Shown here one piece after another: positions 1-5,646 of a stretch of 10,444 nucleotides of DNA (its first letter is position 1; each line of letters begins with the position of its first letter). Under the pieces are notes generated by a model that was given only the letters and a program-made list of their open reading frames with translations, was not told where the DNA came from and ran no database searches. Both the position numbers and the translations under genes were made by a program. The stretch is from CAZHLD01 sp964533185 (lineage in GTDB: Bacteria; Acidobacteriota; Terriglobia; Acidiferrales; UBA7541), in NCBI GenBank assembly GCA_964533185.1, contig CAZHLD010000086.1, forward strand, positions 1 through 10,444. The letters are read 5' to 3'.

Positions 1-30
1 AAAAGGGGATAAAATTTCATATCCCTCTTT
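1..30 (-). terminator. Possible intrinsic terminator (hairpin plus T-run)
   Basis: Read on the minus strand, GGGATA (25-20) and TATCCC (11-6) form a 6-bp stem around an 8-nt AT-rich loop, followed by CTTTT running off the window edge. It lies downstream of the truncated methyltransferase reading frame. The loop is large and the T-run is cut by the window, so this is only a candidate. Confidence 0.25.
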
Positions 31-54
31 CTACTTGTCAGCAAACCCGGTGAG

Positions 55-146
55 CCTGTCATTCTGAGGAGCGAAGCGACGAAGAATCCCTCTTCTGCAT
101 CACTTTGTTTGTAAAGCGATTCCTCGCCGCGTCCGAAATAACGGCA
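55..146. repeat. Dispersed intergenic repeat, imperfect inverted arms
   Basis: The left arm (57-90) begins TGTCATTCTGAGGAGCG and ends in GAAGAATCCC. The right arm (116-143) holds GATTCCTCG and, in reverse complement, reads like a degraded copy of the left arm (TTATTTCGGACGCGGCGAGGAATC). Between them is a short AT-richer spacer. From memory, sequences of the type TCATTCTGAG..GCGAAGCG..GAAGAATC occur many times in intergenic DNA of Acidobacteriota and some other phyla. No protein is encoded. That it is a mobile or structural-RNA-forming repeat is inferred. Only one copy is visible here. Confidence 0.55.
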
Positions 147-151
147 TCAAA

Positions 152-171
152 TGACTTTTTCAACAGGCTGT
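152..171. mobile_element. Transposon-end-like sequence (possible IS scar)
   Basis: On the minus strand this reads as a GCCTGTTGAAAAAGTC-type sequence. From memory, AGGCTGTTGAAAAAGTC-like sequences form the terminal inverted repeats of several insertion-sequence groups. It sits about 60 bp past the point where the methyltransferase reading frame loses its family resemblance, and beside the dispersed repeat. No transposase or second inverted repeat is visible, so a solo end or scar is the most that can be said. Confidence 0.3.
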
Positions 172-501
172 TATGGGTTGCCAGTGGCAGGGGATTCTGA
201 GGCTGTGTGGGATTGCTTTGTCTCGGCCGGCGGCCTCACCGTTGCGGTATTGGTTGCCCTCACGTTCCAGGAATCCCAAGGCCGTGACAGCATCCACAAT
301 GATGCGTGTGGTTCGCCGCGGGAGGCCGAGGTCACGCGCGAGTTGGTCTATCGACTTAGCGCCGTCGGCAAGCACTTCGAAGACGCCCAGCTCACCGGCG
401 ACGAACAGCTGTTTGGCCCGCATAAACCCTGCGGCTGTCTCGAAGATGGGCCCGGGGTCGGGGCCCACCTGGGCGCCGACAGGGATAGGCTGACCGCTCA
501 T
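160..501 (-). pseudogene. Truncated SAM-dependent O-methyltransferase (dimerisation domain only)
   Basis: The first ~90 residues look like the N-terminal winged-helix dimerisation domain of caffeate-type/polyketide O-methyltransferases: a helix around GPIFETAAGFMRAKQLFVA, then SIDQLARDLGLPRRTTRIIVDAVTALGFLE and the start of a beta wing at YRNGEAA. Intact family members run to roughly 320-350 residues, with a C-terminal Rossmann fold that binds S-adenosylmethionine. Here the frame diverges after about residue 90 (near base 230) into an unrelated tail ending PCHWQPITAC, so the catalytic domain is absent. The start is well supported: AGGAGG lies 5 nt before the ATG, and a promoter-like pair lies upstream. 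An insertion or deletion next to the transposon-end-like sequence at 152-171 probably removed the rest. A deliberately short HTH-like protein is possible but less likely. Confidence 0.6.
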
Positions 502-534
502 AAATCCCTCCTCGTGACGCTAAAATAGGGTCTA

Positions 535-563
535 AGTATTTCGCTGCGGCGGCTCAACGTCAA
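535..563 (-). promoter_or_regulatory. Candidate sigma-70 promoter of the truncated methyltransferase
   Basis: On the minus strand there is TTGACG (-35, bases 563-558), a 17-nt spacer, and AATACT (-10, bases 540-535). It lies about 34 nt upstream of the ATG at 501, with AGGAGG between. The -35 matches the consensus at 5 of 6 positions and the -10 at 4 of 6. It was found by eye only. Confidence 0.4.
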
Positions 564-639
564 GCAGGCAGCCCCCTTTGCCATGACTCGCCAAGCCTTG
601 GAAGCGCCTCCCACGTGCCGAAAAGCTTTCTTTTCGTCG

Positions 640-738
640 CTACATGAGCGCCAATGGGGCCAGTCTCTTCTCGCCAATCCGCCAGACCAGCCGGAATCGC
701 TCAGGGCACTTAGGGCAGGTTGCGACGGCGAAGGCCAT
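640..738 (-). CDS. Possible 32-residue CPKC zinc-finger-like mini-ORF or gene relic
   Basis: The reading frame starting at the ATG at 738 gives a 32-residue peptide whose core reads TCPKCPERFRLVWRIGEKRL. The CPxC followed by an aromatic/Arg-rich strand resembles the first half of MJ0042-type or related small zinc-ribbon proteins, which normally carry a second CxxC about 15-25 residues later. Here a stop follows APLALM, so the second knuckle is missing. No strong ribosome site precedes the ATG, and the same frame stays open upstream to 909 across the promoter of the opposite cupin gene. It could be the 5' stub of a broken small zinc-ribbon gene, or chance. Function unknown. Confidence 0.25.
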   Translation of the reverse strand: MAFAVATCPKCPERFRLVWRIGEKRLAPLALM

Positions 739-777
739 GCTGTCGGTTTTACCGAGGATTGGGCAGGCTGGTGGTGC

Positions 778-807
778 TTGACAGACTGCCAGCCACGGGA
801 CTAAGGT
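778..807 (+). promoter_or_regulatory. Candidate promoter of the secreted cupin gene
   Basis: A perfect TTGACA (778-783) is followed after 18 nt by TAAGGT (802-807), which fits the TAnnnT type of -10 common in GC-rich bacteria. It lies about 50 nt before the cupin start. GGCTGG (766-771) and CCAGCC (789-794) make an inverted repeat around the -35 that could be an operator. Found by eye. Confidence 0.4.
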
Positions 808-859
808 GCGTCCGGTCCATTCCGACCCTGACACGCTTTGAAAGCGAAAGGAGACTGAC

Positions 860-1249
860 ATGCGTCGAGTATTGCTGCTGGCGGCTGTGGTGTGTCTTGC
901 GGCCTTCACCGCTAGGGCTCAAGACCCCGCGAAGGTAGACCCGCAACACTGTAAAGTTGTATTCGAGAATGCGCAGGTGCGCGTGCTGCACTGGCATTCG
1001 GGCCCGCACGAGAAGGGCCCCATGCATGAGCATCCCGCGTACGTAGCCATTTCCCTGACTGACCAACACACCCGGTTGACCCTGCCGGATGGGACGACGA
1101 AGGTAGTCGAGACAAAGGCCGGGCAAACCTCGTGGAACGAGCCGCAGAAGCACTCCTGGGAAAACTTGAGCGATTCGGCGGGGGAGAACATCCAAGTGGA
1201 GCTGAAGGGCAAGGCGGCAAAGGCCAAGCCAGCAGCGAAAAAGATGTAG
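860..1249 (+). CDS. Secreted small cupin-domain protein
   Basis: This is a 129-residue protein with an N-terminal signal peptide: Arg-Arg, then a hydrophobic stretch over residues 4-16, and likely cleavage after ARA (20/21). The mature part is a single cupin beta-barrel. Motif 1 is around PMHEHPAY (His56, His58) and motif 2 around NEPQKHSWEN (His98, Asn102). The usual motif-1 glutamate is not obvious, so metal binding by three histidines is possible but unproven. A Lys/Ala-rich tail (residues 117-129) ends the protein. The start is fixed by AAAGGAGA 8 nt before the ATG. It is transcribed alone, away from its neighbours. Such small exported cupins are common in Acidobacteriota (from memory) and have no established substrate. 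A periplasmic binding or dioxygenase-like role is only a guess. Confidence 0.85.
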   Translation: MRRVLLLAAVVCLAAFTARAQDPAKVDPQHCKVVFENAQVRVLHWHSGPHEKGPMHEHPAYVAISLTDQHTRLTLPDGTTKVVETKAGQTSWNEPQKHSWENLSDSAGENIQVELKGKAAKAKPAAKKM

Positions 1250-1523
1250 CAGGAGCGCAGAAAAAAGCAGACATTCACGACAGCCCGTGTTCCATCGGGA
1301 CCCTAGCCGCCGGGCGCGATGCCGAAGTCTCGAGCTCGGGGCCGTGGTTACGATTGCGGGTTTGCTACTCCTTGAGCCAGGAGGCTCGCGAGCAGCAAGG
1401 CTGGTAGGTACAGACGATGCATAGTTCCCTCCGCTGCTCGCAGTCTTGGGCAGACTGTAGATACAAGATACAAGCGCCTGGTTGTTGAAGCAGCAATCCT
1501 GAGCCAAAACCATTCCTTTTCAA
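1250..1523. other. Intergenic gap between convergent genes
   Basis: I see no supported gene in these 274 bp between the convergent cupin and ComEA-like genes. Visible structure: CCTTG (1370-1374) pairs with CAAGG (1396-1400), enclosing GAGCC/GGCTC (1374-1387) and the palindrome GCTCGCGAGC (1384-1393). A tandem ATACAAG ATACAAG lies near 1461-1474. No hairpin is followed by a clean T-run, so I do not call a terminator. The minus-strand frame 749-1513 crossing it is antisense to the cupin gene and is a shadow. Confidence 0.5.
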
Positions 1524-1901
1524 TCAGAGATTGCCGGTGCCAGGGGACTTGCCGCCCTGGCCTTGCTGCTCGGGTTTCGCGGGTGGCGTCGCCGTCACCA
1601 GCGGACGAATTTTTTCCAAGCGCCGCTTGGTGATGCCCCGCACTGCCAGCAAATCTTCCACGCGGCGGAACGCCCCGCTCTTCTCGCGAAACCTAACGAT
1701 TGCCTTTGCCGTGGTGGGGCCGATTTCCGGCAGCTTTTCGAGCTGCTCGACCGTCGCCGTGTTCAGGTCCAGGAGTTTCGGAGATGTTTCTTTCTTCTCC
1801 TGAGCCACGGCAAGTGGAGGCAGTGCAAGGCCCAGAAGGAGCAGAATGAAAGCGTGCCGCGCGGCGCGTATCCCGCGTCGGCAGTTTAGTGCTTCGCACA
1901 T
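1524..1901 (-). CDS. ComEA-type helix-hairpin-helix DNA-binding protein, secreted
   Basis: This 125-residue protein has an N-terminal signal peptide or anchor (hydrophobic residues ~18-33, ending LAVAQ). The ComEA-type helix-hairpin-helix repeat follows at ~44-103: LDLNTATVEQLEKLPEIGPTTA, a second helix IVRFREKSGAF, then VEDLLAVRGITKRRLEKI. Two GIG/GIT-like hairpins are visible. In Bacillus and Vibrio, ComEA binds incoming double-stranded DNA on the outer face of the cytoplasmic membrane or in the periplasm during transformation. Small solo versions like this may serve DNA uptake or have other roles. The tail is Gln/Gly/Pro-rich. It is the last gene of the M16 operon: the ATG lies 17 bp after the inactive M16 stop, and AGGAGG overlaps the region of that stop codon, 13 nt before the ATG. 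No comEC is in the window. Confidence 0.85.
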   Translation of the reverse strand: MCEALNCRRGIRAARHAFILLLLGLALPPLAVAQEKKETSPKLLDLNTATVEQLEKLPEIGPTTAKAIVRFREKSGAFRRVEDLLAVRGITKRRLEKIRPLVTATPPAKPEQQGQGGKSPGTGNL

Positions 1902-1919
1902 GGAGTTCTGCCCGCCTCC

Positions 1920-3290
1920 TTACAGGCGGTTGCCCTGTTGATCGTAGGTTTCGACCGGGCCAAACAGCGCGGCCTGCTCGCCCACCTGTTCGCGGTCGCC
2001 CACGATGACGATTTGCGCGTTCGCCGAATCGAAATGCTTGCGCGCCGCAGTCAGTACATCTTCGGCTGTAAGCGCCCGCACCTTCTGCCGGTAGGTCTCG
2101 AGATAGTCTTCGGGCAGCTCATTCAGATAGACCGTCGCCAACTGGCCCGCCAAAGCATCCTGCGTGCCCAGTCCGAGCGAAAACACGCCGCTCAAATAAC
2201 TCCGCGCGTCGTCCAGCTCCTGCTCCCCGACCGGCACCGACCGGATGCGATCCAGCTCATAGAACATCTCAGTGAGTGTGGCTGCAACGACTGTATTCCG
2301 CACTGCGGCGTGGATATTCAGGTAGCCGTGCTCGCGCAGCGGATAGACGGTGCTGCGCGGGCTGTAGGTGTAGCCCTTCTGTTCTCGGATGTTCATCACC
2401 AGCCGCGAATTGAACGCGCCACCGTAGATCGAGTTGGCCAGCGTCAGTCGCATCCAGTCCGGGTGACGCCGCGTGATGGCCAGGTTGCCCACCAGAACCT
2501 GCGTCTGTACGGTTCCGGGCAAATGGACAAGATGAACGCGCCGCCCGGTCGCTTTCGTCGGGGCAGGGAATTCAGGACGTGCGGGCGGACTACCCGCCCA
2601 TTGAGCGAATGCCTTTTCAATCTGTTGGAGCATCTTCTCGCTGGCGAAATCGCCCACCACAATCAAAAGTGCGCGATCCGGCACGTAGTTCTGGCGATGG
2701 AACTCGACGAGCTCTTCCCGTCGGTAGCTTTCCACCTGCACCTCAGTCGGCGCGGCGATGGAATATGGATGCGCGCCAAACAGCACCTGGCGCAGCCGTT
2801 CGCCGGCCAGGAAGCCGGGCGTTGTGCGTTCAATACGCAGCTCCTCGATCCGTTGGCGCCGCTCGCGCTCGAATTCATCGTCGGGAAAGCTGCAGTGTTG
2901 CGCCAGGTCTGCGGCCAGTTCGAGCAGCCCGCTGGAGAACTCCGTCAGCCCTGAGAAGGAAATTGCCGAACTGTCTGCCCCCGCGACGCAGGCCAGGTCC
3001 GCGCCCATCGTTCGCAGGTCTTCTTCAATCTGGCGGCTGGACCGCGAAGCCGTGCCGGTTCGCACCACATTGGCGGTCATGTCCGCCAGCCCCGGCGCCA
3101 CGCGGCTGGCCAGGGCATTGCCGCTCCGAAAGATCAGTTGCGCGTTGAACTTGGGAATCGTGTGCGACTCCACCAGCACCACCTCCAGCCCGTTCGGAAG
3201 CCGCCGCCGCATTCGTTGCGGCCACTGGAGCTCTCGTTCGGTAGCCAGCGCTGGGACACCTTCCCTTGTTGCCGCTGTAGCGCCAGCCAT
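1920..3290 (-). CDS. M16 family peptidase-like protein, inactive (regulatory) subunit
   Basis: This 456-residue protein has two M16 halves: an N-terminal domain at ~25-225 (LPNGLEVVLVESHTIP start) and a C-terminal domain at ~250-440. The zinc site HxxEH is destroyed: where active members have GLAHLLEHMLF, this one reads GLADMTANVV, so the three ligand/catalytic positions are Asp70, Ala73 and Asn74. The C-terminal half keeps the Arg/Tyr pair that holds the substrate backbone in M16B enzymes (SRLVMNIREQKGYTYS, Arg296 and probably Tyr309). This is the pattern of the non-catalytic partner in M16B heterodimers, as in mitochondrial processing peptidase alpha. The catalytic partner is the gene just upstream, with TGATG stop/start overlap, so the two are translationally coupled. 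AAGGAG lies 8 nt before the ATG. There is no signal peptide, so it may act in the cytoplasm, though periplasmic relatives exist. Confidence 0.9.
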   Translation of the reverse strand: MAGATAATREGVPALATERELQWPQRMRRRLPNGLEVVLVESHTIPKFNAQLIFRSGNALASRVAPGLADMTANVVRTGTASRSSRQIEEDLRTMGADLACVAGADSSAISFSGLTEFSSGLLELAADLAQHCSFPDDEFERERRQRIEELRIERTTPGFLAGERLRQVLFGAHPYSIAAPTEVQVESYRREELVEFHRQNYVPDRALLIVVGDFASEKMLQQIEKAFAQWAGSPPARPEFPAPTKATGRRVHLVHLPGTVQTQVLVGNLAITRRHPDWMRLTLANSIYGGAFNSRLVMNIREQKGYTYSPRSTVYPLREHGYLNIHAAVRNTVVAATLTEMFYELDRIRSVPVGEQELDDARSYLSGVFSLGLGTQDALAGQLATVYLNELPEDYLETYRQKVRALTAEDVLTAARKHFDSANAQIVIVGDREQVGEQAALFGPVETYDQQGNRL

Positions 3291-4606
3291 CAGGAGACTC
3301 CTTTCTGCACCGGCTGGCGCAGGACGATCGAGCGGTTGCTCGGCACCAGGAACTTCTGTGCTGCGGTCTGCAGCCGGGCGCGCGTCACCTTCTGAAAGCC
3401 GCCCAGGATGGTGTTCACCAGGCCCGGTTCGCCGTCAAAGAGCGCGAAACAGGCCAGCAGGTGCATCAAGCCGTACCGCGGCATGTAGCCGCCCATGCCG
3501 CCCTCCAGCATCGAAAAATAGTCTGAGCGAAACTTAACCTTCACCTGTTCGAGCTCCTCCTCGCTCACGCCCTTCTCCTGCACCTCGCCAATCACTTCGT
3601 CGTAGGTCTCCAGTGTTTTTTCTGCGCTGTACTCTGGTTTGTGCAGGATGCGGGTGACCATCAGCGTCGGCCCGTTGTAGTCGAACAGGTTGCCCACCGG
3701 ATACTGGATGCCGCCTTCGGTATCCACCGCCACCTGTTTCTCGAGCACCAGCCGCCGGTGAATGCGTCCCGCGCGGCCGCCGTGCAAGGCCTGGTCGAGC
3801 ATTGCCAGGGCAAACCAGTCCGGCGTGCGCCGTGCCGGCGCCTGATAGCCCACCGCGATCGCCGGGAGTGTCCCGAAGGGCTCCTCGACGGCGCCTCGCC
3901 GCTCTTCGGTCTGTGCCGGCTCGCTGACGTCTGCCTGCACCGGCAGCGAATTGGACGGAATATCACCAAAATACTGTTGCGCCAGGCGGAATCCCTCCGG
4001 GGGCTCGACCTCGCCCACGATCAGCAAGACTGCATTGTTCGGCGCGTAGTAGGTCTTGAAGAATGTCTGCACGTCGTCCAGCGTTGCGGCATCCAGGTCG
4101 GCAAAATCGCCATAGAAGTTGTGCGCGTTGGCCCAGTTCTGGAACGCCACGGGCGGCAGGTCGAGCCACGGGAAGCCGCCGTACGGCCGGTTCATCACGT
4201 TCACGCGCACTTCTTCTTTCACGACGTCGCGCTGATTGCGCAGGTTTTCTTCATCCACCTTGAGCGCGCGCATCCGGTCGGCCTCGAGCCACAGCATGCG
4301 CGCCAGTGCGTTCGAGGGCACGGCCTGGAAATAGTTGGTGACGTCGTAGTGCGTGGAGCCGTTCAGGACGCCGCCTGAGGAGTTCACCAGTTTGATGTGT
4401 TCCATCTTTCCGGCGTTCTCGGACCCCTGAAACATCATGTGCTCGAACAGGTGGGCAAACCCGCTCCGCCCGGGCGGCTCGAGGCGGAATCCGATGTTGT
4501 AATAGACGCCGACCGTCACCACCGGCGCCGCCCGGTCCGGCGAAATCACCACGCGCAGTCCGTTGTCCAGTTTTGTTTCTTCGATGGGAATGTGGAGTGC
4601 AGTCAT
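3290..4606 (-). CDS. M16 family zinc metallopeptidase, catalytic subunit
   Basis: This 438-residue M16B peptidase has an intact inverted zinc motif, HLFEH (His52, Glu55, His56), in the segment GFAHLFEHMMFQGSE. The distal ligand Glu131/Glu132 lies in VVKEEVRV about 75 residues later, the usual spacing. The N-terminal opening LDNGLRVVISPDRAAPVVTV and the NGSTHYDVTNYFQ segment are family hallmarks. In the C-terminal half the usual Arg/Tyr pair is incomplete: GRIHRRLVLEKQVAV keeps Arg281 but has Val294 where Tyr is expected. The inactive partner encoded next supplies that pair, so the two proteins probably form one clamshell enzyme that degrades or processes peptides. The substrate is unknown. 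It overlaps the upstream DUF2520 gene by 4 bp (ATGA), with GCGGGG as a weak ribosome site, and is coupled downstream by TGATG. There is no evident signal peptide. Confidence 0.93.
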   Translation of the reverse strand: MTALHIPIEETKLDNGLRVVISPDRAAPVVTVGVYYNIGFRLEPPGRSGFAHLFEHMMFQGSENAGKMEHIKLVNSSGGVLNGSTHYDVTNYFQAVPSNALARMLWLEADRMRALKVDEENLRNQRDVVKEEVRVNVMNRPYGGFPWLDLPPVAFQNWANAHNFYGDFADLDAATLDDVQTFFKTYYAPNNAVLLIVGEVEPPEGFRLAQQYFGDIPSNSLPVQADVSEPAQTEERRGAVEEPFGTLPAIAVGYQAPARRTPDWFALAMLDQALHGGRAGRIHRRLVLEKQVAVDTEGGIQYPVGNLFDYNGPTLMVTRILHKPEYSAEKTLETYDEVIGEVQEKGVSEEELEQVKVKFRSDYFSMLEGGMGGYMPRYGLMHLLACFALFDGEPGLVNTILGGFQKVTRARLQTAAQKFLVPSNRSIVLRQPVQKGVS

Positions 4607-5499
4607 TTTCCCCCGCGGTGATCATGTTTTTTCAGAATGCGTTCGAGCTGGCGCAGTGTGTCTCCGGCATCGCCCGAAAGCACGGCAGCGCTCAAGCGCG
4701 TAACCGCTGTATACGCCGCGCCGTATTCTTTCGGGTGCTTTCCGAGGGCCTCGAGGTGTTTGGCTACCGTGCTGTAGTCTCCGCGCGACACCGGCCCGGT
4801 CCACGCCGCTGCTGGTCCGAGGTGCGCATAGTTCTCCAGTGTCTGTCGCGTCAGCGGCAGCAGAGCCTGAGTGGCCTGTCGACGTGTAAAGCCCTGGCTC
4901 ATCAGGATGCGCACGGCCGCCTCGACAATTCCCAAAACGTGGCCGGAGGCCAGTGCCCCGGCTGCGTGATAAGCCGGCTTGGCCCCTGCTCTCAGTCTGA
5001 CCGGCACGCCGCCCAATTCCCGCGCGATCCGCCGCGCAACCCTCAAGGCGGCGCTGTGACCTTCGATTGCAAACAGCACGCCTTCCAGGTGCGGCTTCAC
5101 CTTTGGGCTGAACGTCTGCATCGGATGCAACGAGCCGGTTGCCGCTCCCCAGCGCTCCAGTGCGGCAAGTTCATGATGGTCGAGCGCCCCGCTGGTGTGC
5201 AGCACCACTTTGCCTCGCCATTCCTCGCGTCCCATGGAAGCCAGCTGGTCCGCCACGGGGCGGATGGCAGCGTCTGGGGTGGTGATCAGTATGATTTCGG
5301 CGGCCAAAACCCGGCGGGTGGGCTTCGCGCATGGTGTGCCGTCTCCGATCGCTCGGACGGCCGTCCGCGCGGTTGCTGCCGAGCGCGTCACCACCGCCCC
5401 GATCCGCCAGCCCCGGTCTCGCAACAGGTGGCCGAGCGCCCGCCCGAGGCGTCCTGCTCCAACGATGGCAAGAGTCGGCGGCATCTGGCCGGCTAGCAT
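4603..5499 (-). CDS. Rossmann-like/DUF2520 oxidoreductase-like protein
   Basis: This protein of about 298 residues has an N-terminal NAD(P)-binding Rossmann fold: TLAIVGAGRLGRALGHLL, with GAGRLG at residues 14-19 of the chosen start. A C-terminal helical DUF2520 domain contains the family segments LHTSGAL and GSLHPMQTF, then a long helical half (AGAKPAYHAAGALASGH). The fold resembles F420-dependent NADP reductases and 6-phosphogluconate/ketopantoate-type dehydrogenases. The substrate of COG5495-type proteins is not established. The ATG at 5499 has GAGGAG 14 nt upstream. A GTG at 5514 touches that ribosome site and is unlikely. An ATG at 5484 is a further option giving a tighter Rossmann start. 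It opens the M16 operon (ATGA overlap with the next gene). The 147-bp gap upstream shows no clear promoter. Confidence 0.85.
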   Translation of the reverse strand: MLAGQMPPTLAIVGAGRLGRALGHLLRDRGWRIGAVVTRSAATARTAVRAIGDGTPCAKPTRRVLAAEIILITTPDAAIRPVADQLASMGREEWRGKVVLHTSGALDHHELAALERWGAATGSLHPMQTFSPKVKPHLEGVLFAIEGHSAALRVARRIARELGGVPVRLRAGAKPAYHAAGALASGHVLGIVEAAVRILMSQGFTRRQATQALLPLTRQTLENYAHLGPAAAWTGPVSRGDYSTVAKHLEALGKHPKEYGAAYTAVTRLSAAVLSGDAGDTLRQLERILKKHDHRGGK

Positions 5500-5646
5500 A
5501 CCGTGTCCATCCACTCCTCATCCGTGAAAAATCCGTCCTGGCTCGGATGCGCTGGAAGGGCTGCCCCGAAAAGCCCGAAAAGGATGAGCAGCTTCAGGCA
5601 CAATTCCCCCCATCGTTGCCCTCAACGCGGAATGAAGAAGAAACCG

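Larger units (their letters stand above)
502..859. other. Gap between divergent genes; mostly no assignable gene
   Basis: This 358-bp stretch lies between the divergent truncated methyltransferase and the cupin gene. It holds the outward promoters of both and one possible mini-ORF (640-738, minus). The short plus-strand reading frames here (583-804, 720-938) have no recognisable domain and no ribosome site that I could find. It may be decayed coding DNA. Confidence 0.5.

Noticed and set aside
749..1513. 254-residue minus-strand open frame
   Set aside because: It runs antisense through the cupin gene and intergenic DNA, with no domain or plausible start. The cupin has a signal peptide, cupin motifs and a strong ribosome site.
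1938..2954. 338-residue plus-strand open frame
   Set aside because: It is antisense to the inactive M16 gene, whose domains are clear. Low-complexity His/Arg/Gln content and no domain; a high-GC shadow.
5500..5646. Possible terminator or FMN riboswitch in the gap between ribBA and the DUF2520 gene
   Set aside because: GGGCT/AGCCC can pair near 5559-5577, but no T-run follows on the minus strand. An FMN riboswitch would have to lie upstream of ribBA, where the PiT1 stop is 1 nt away.
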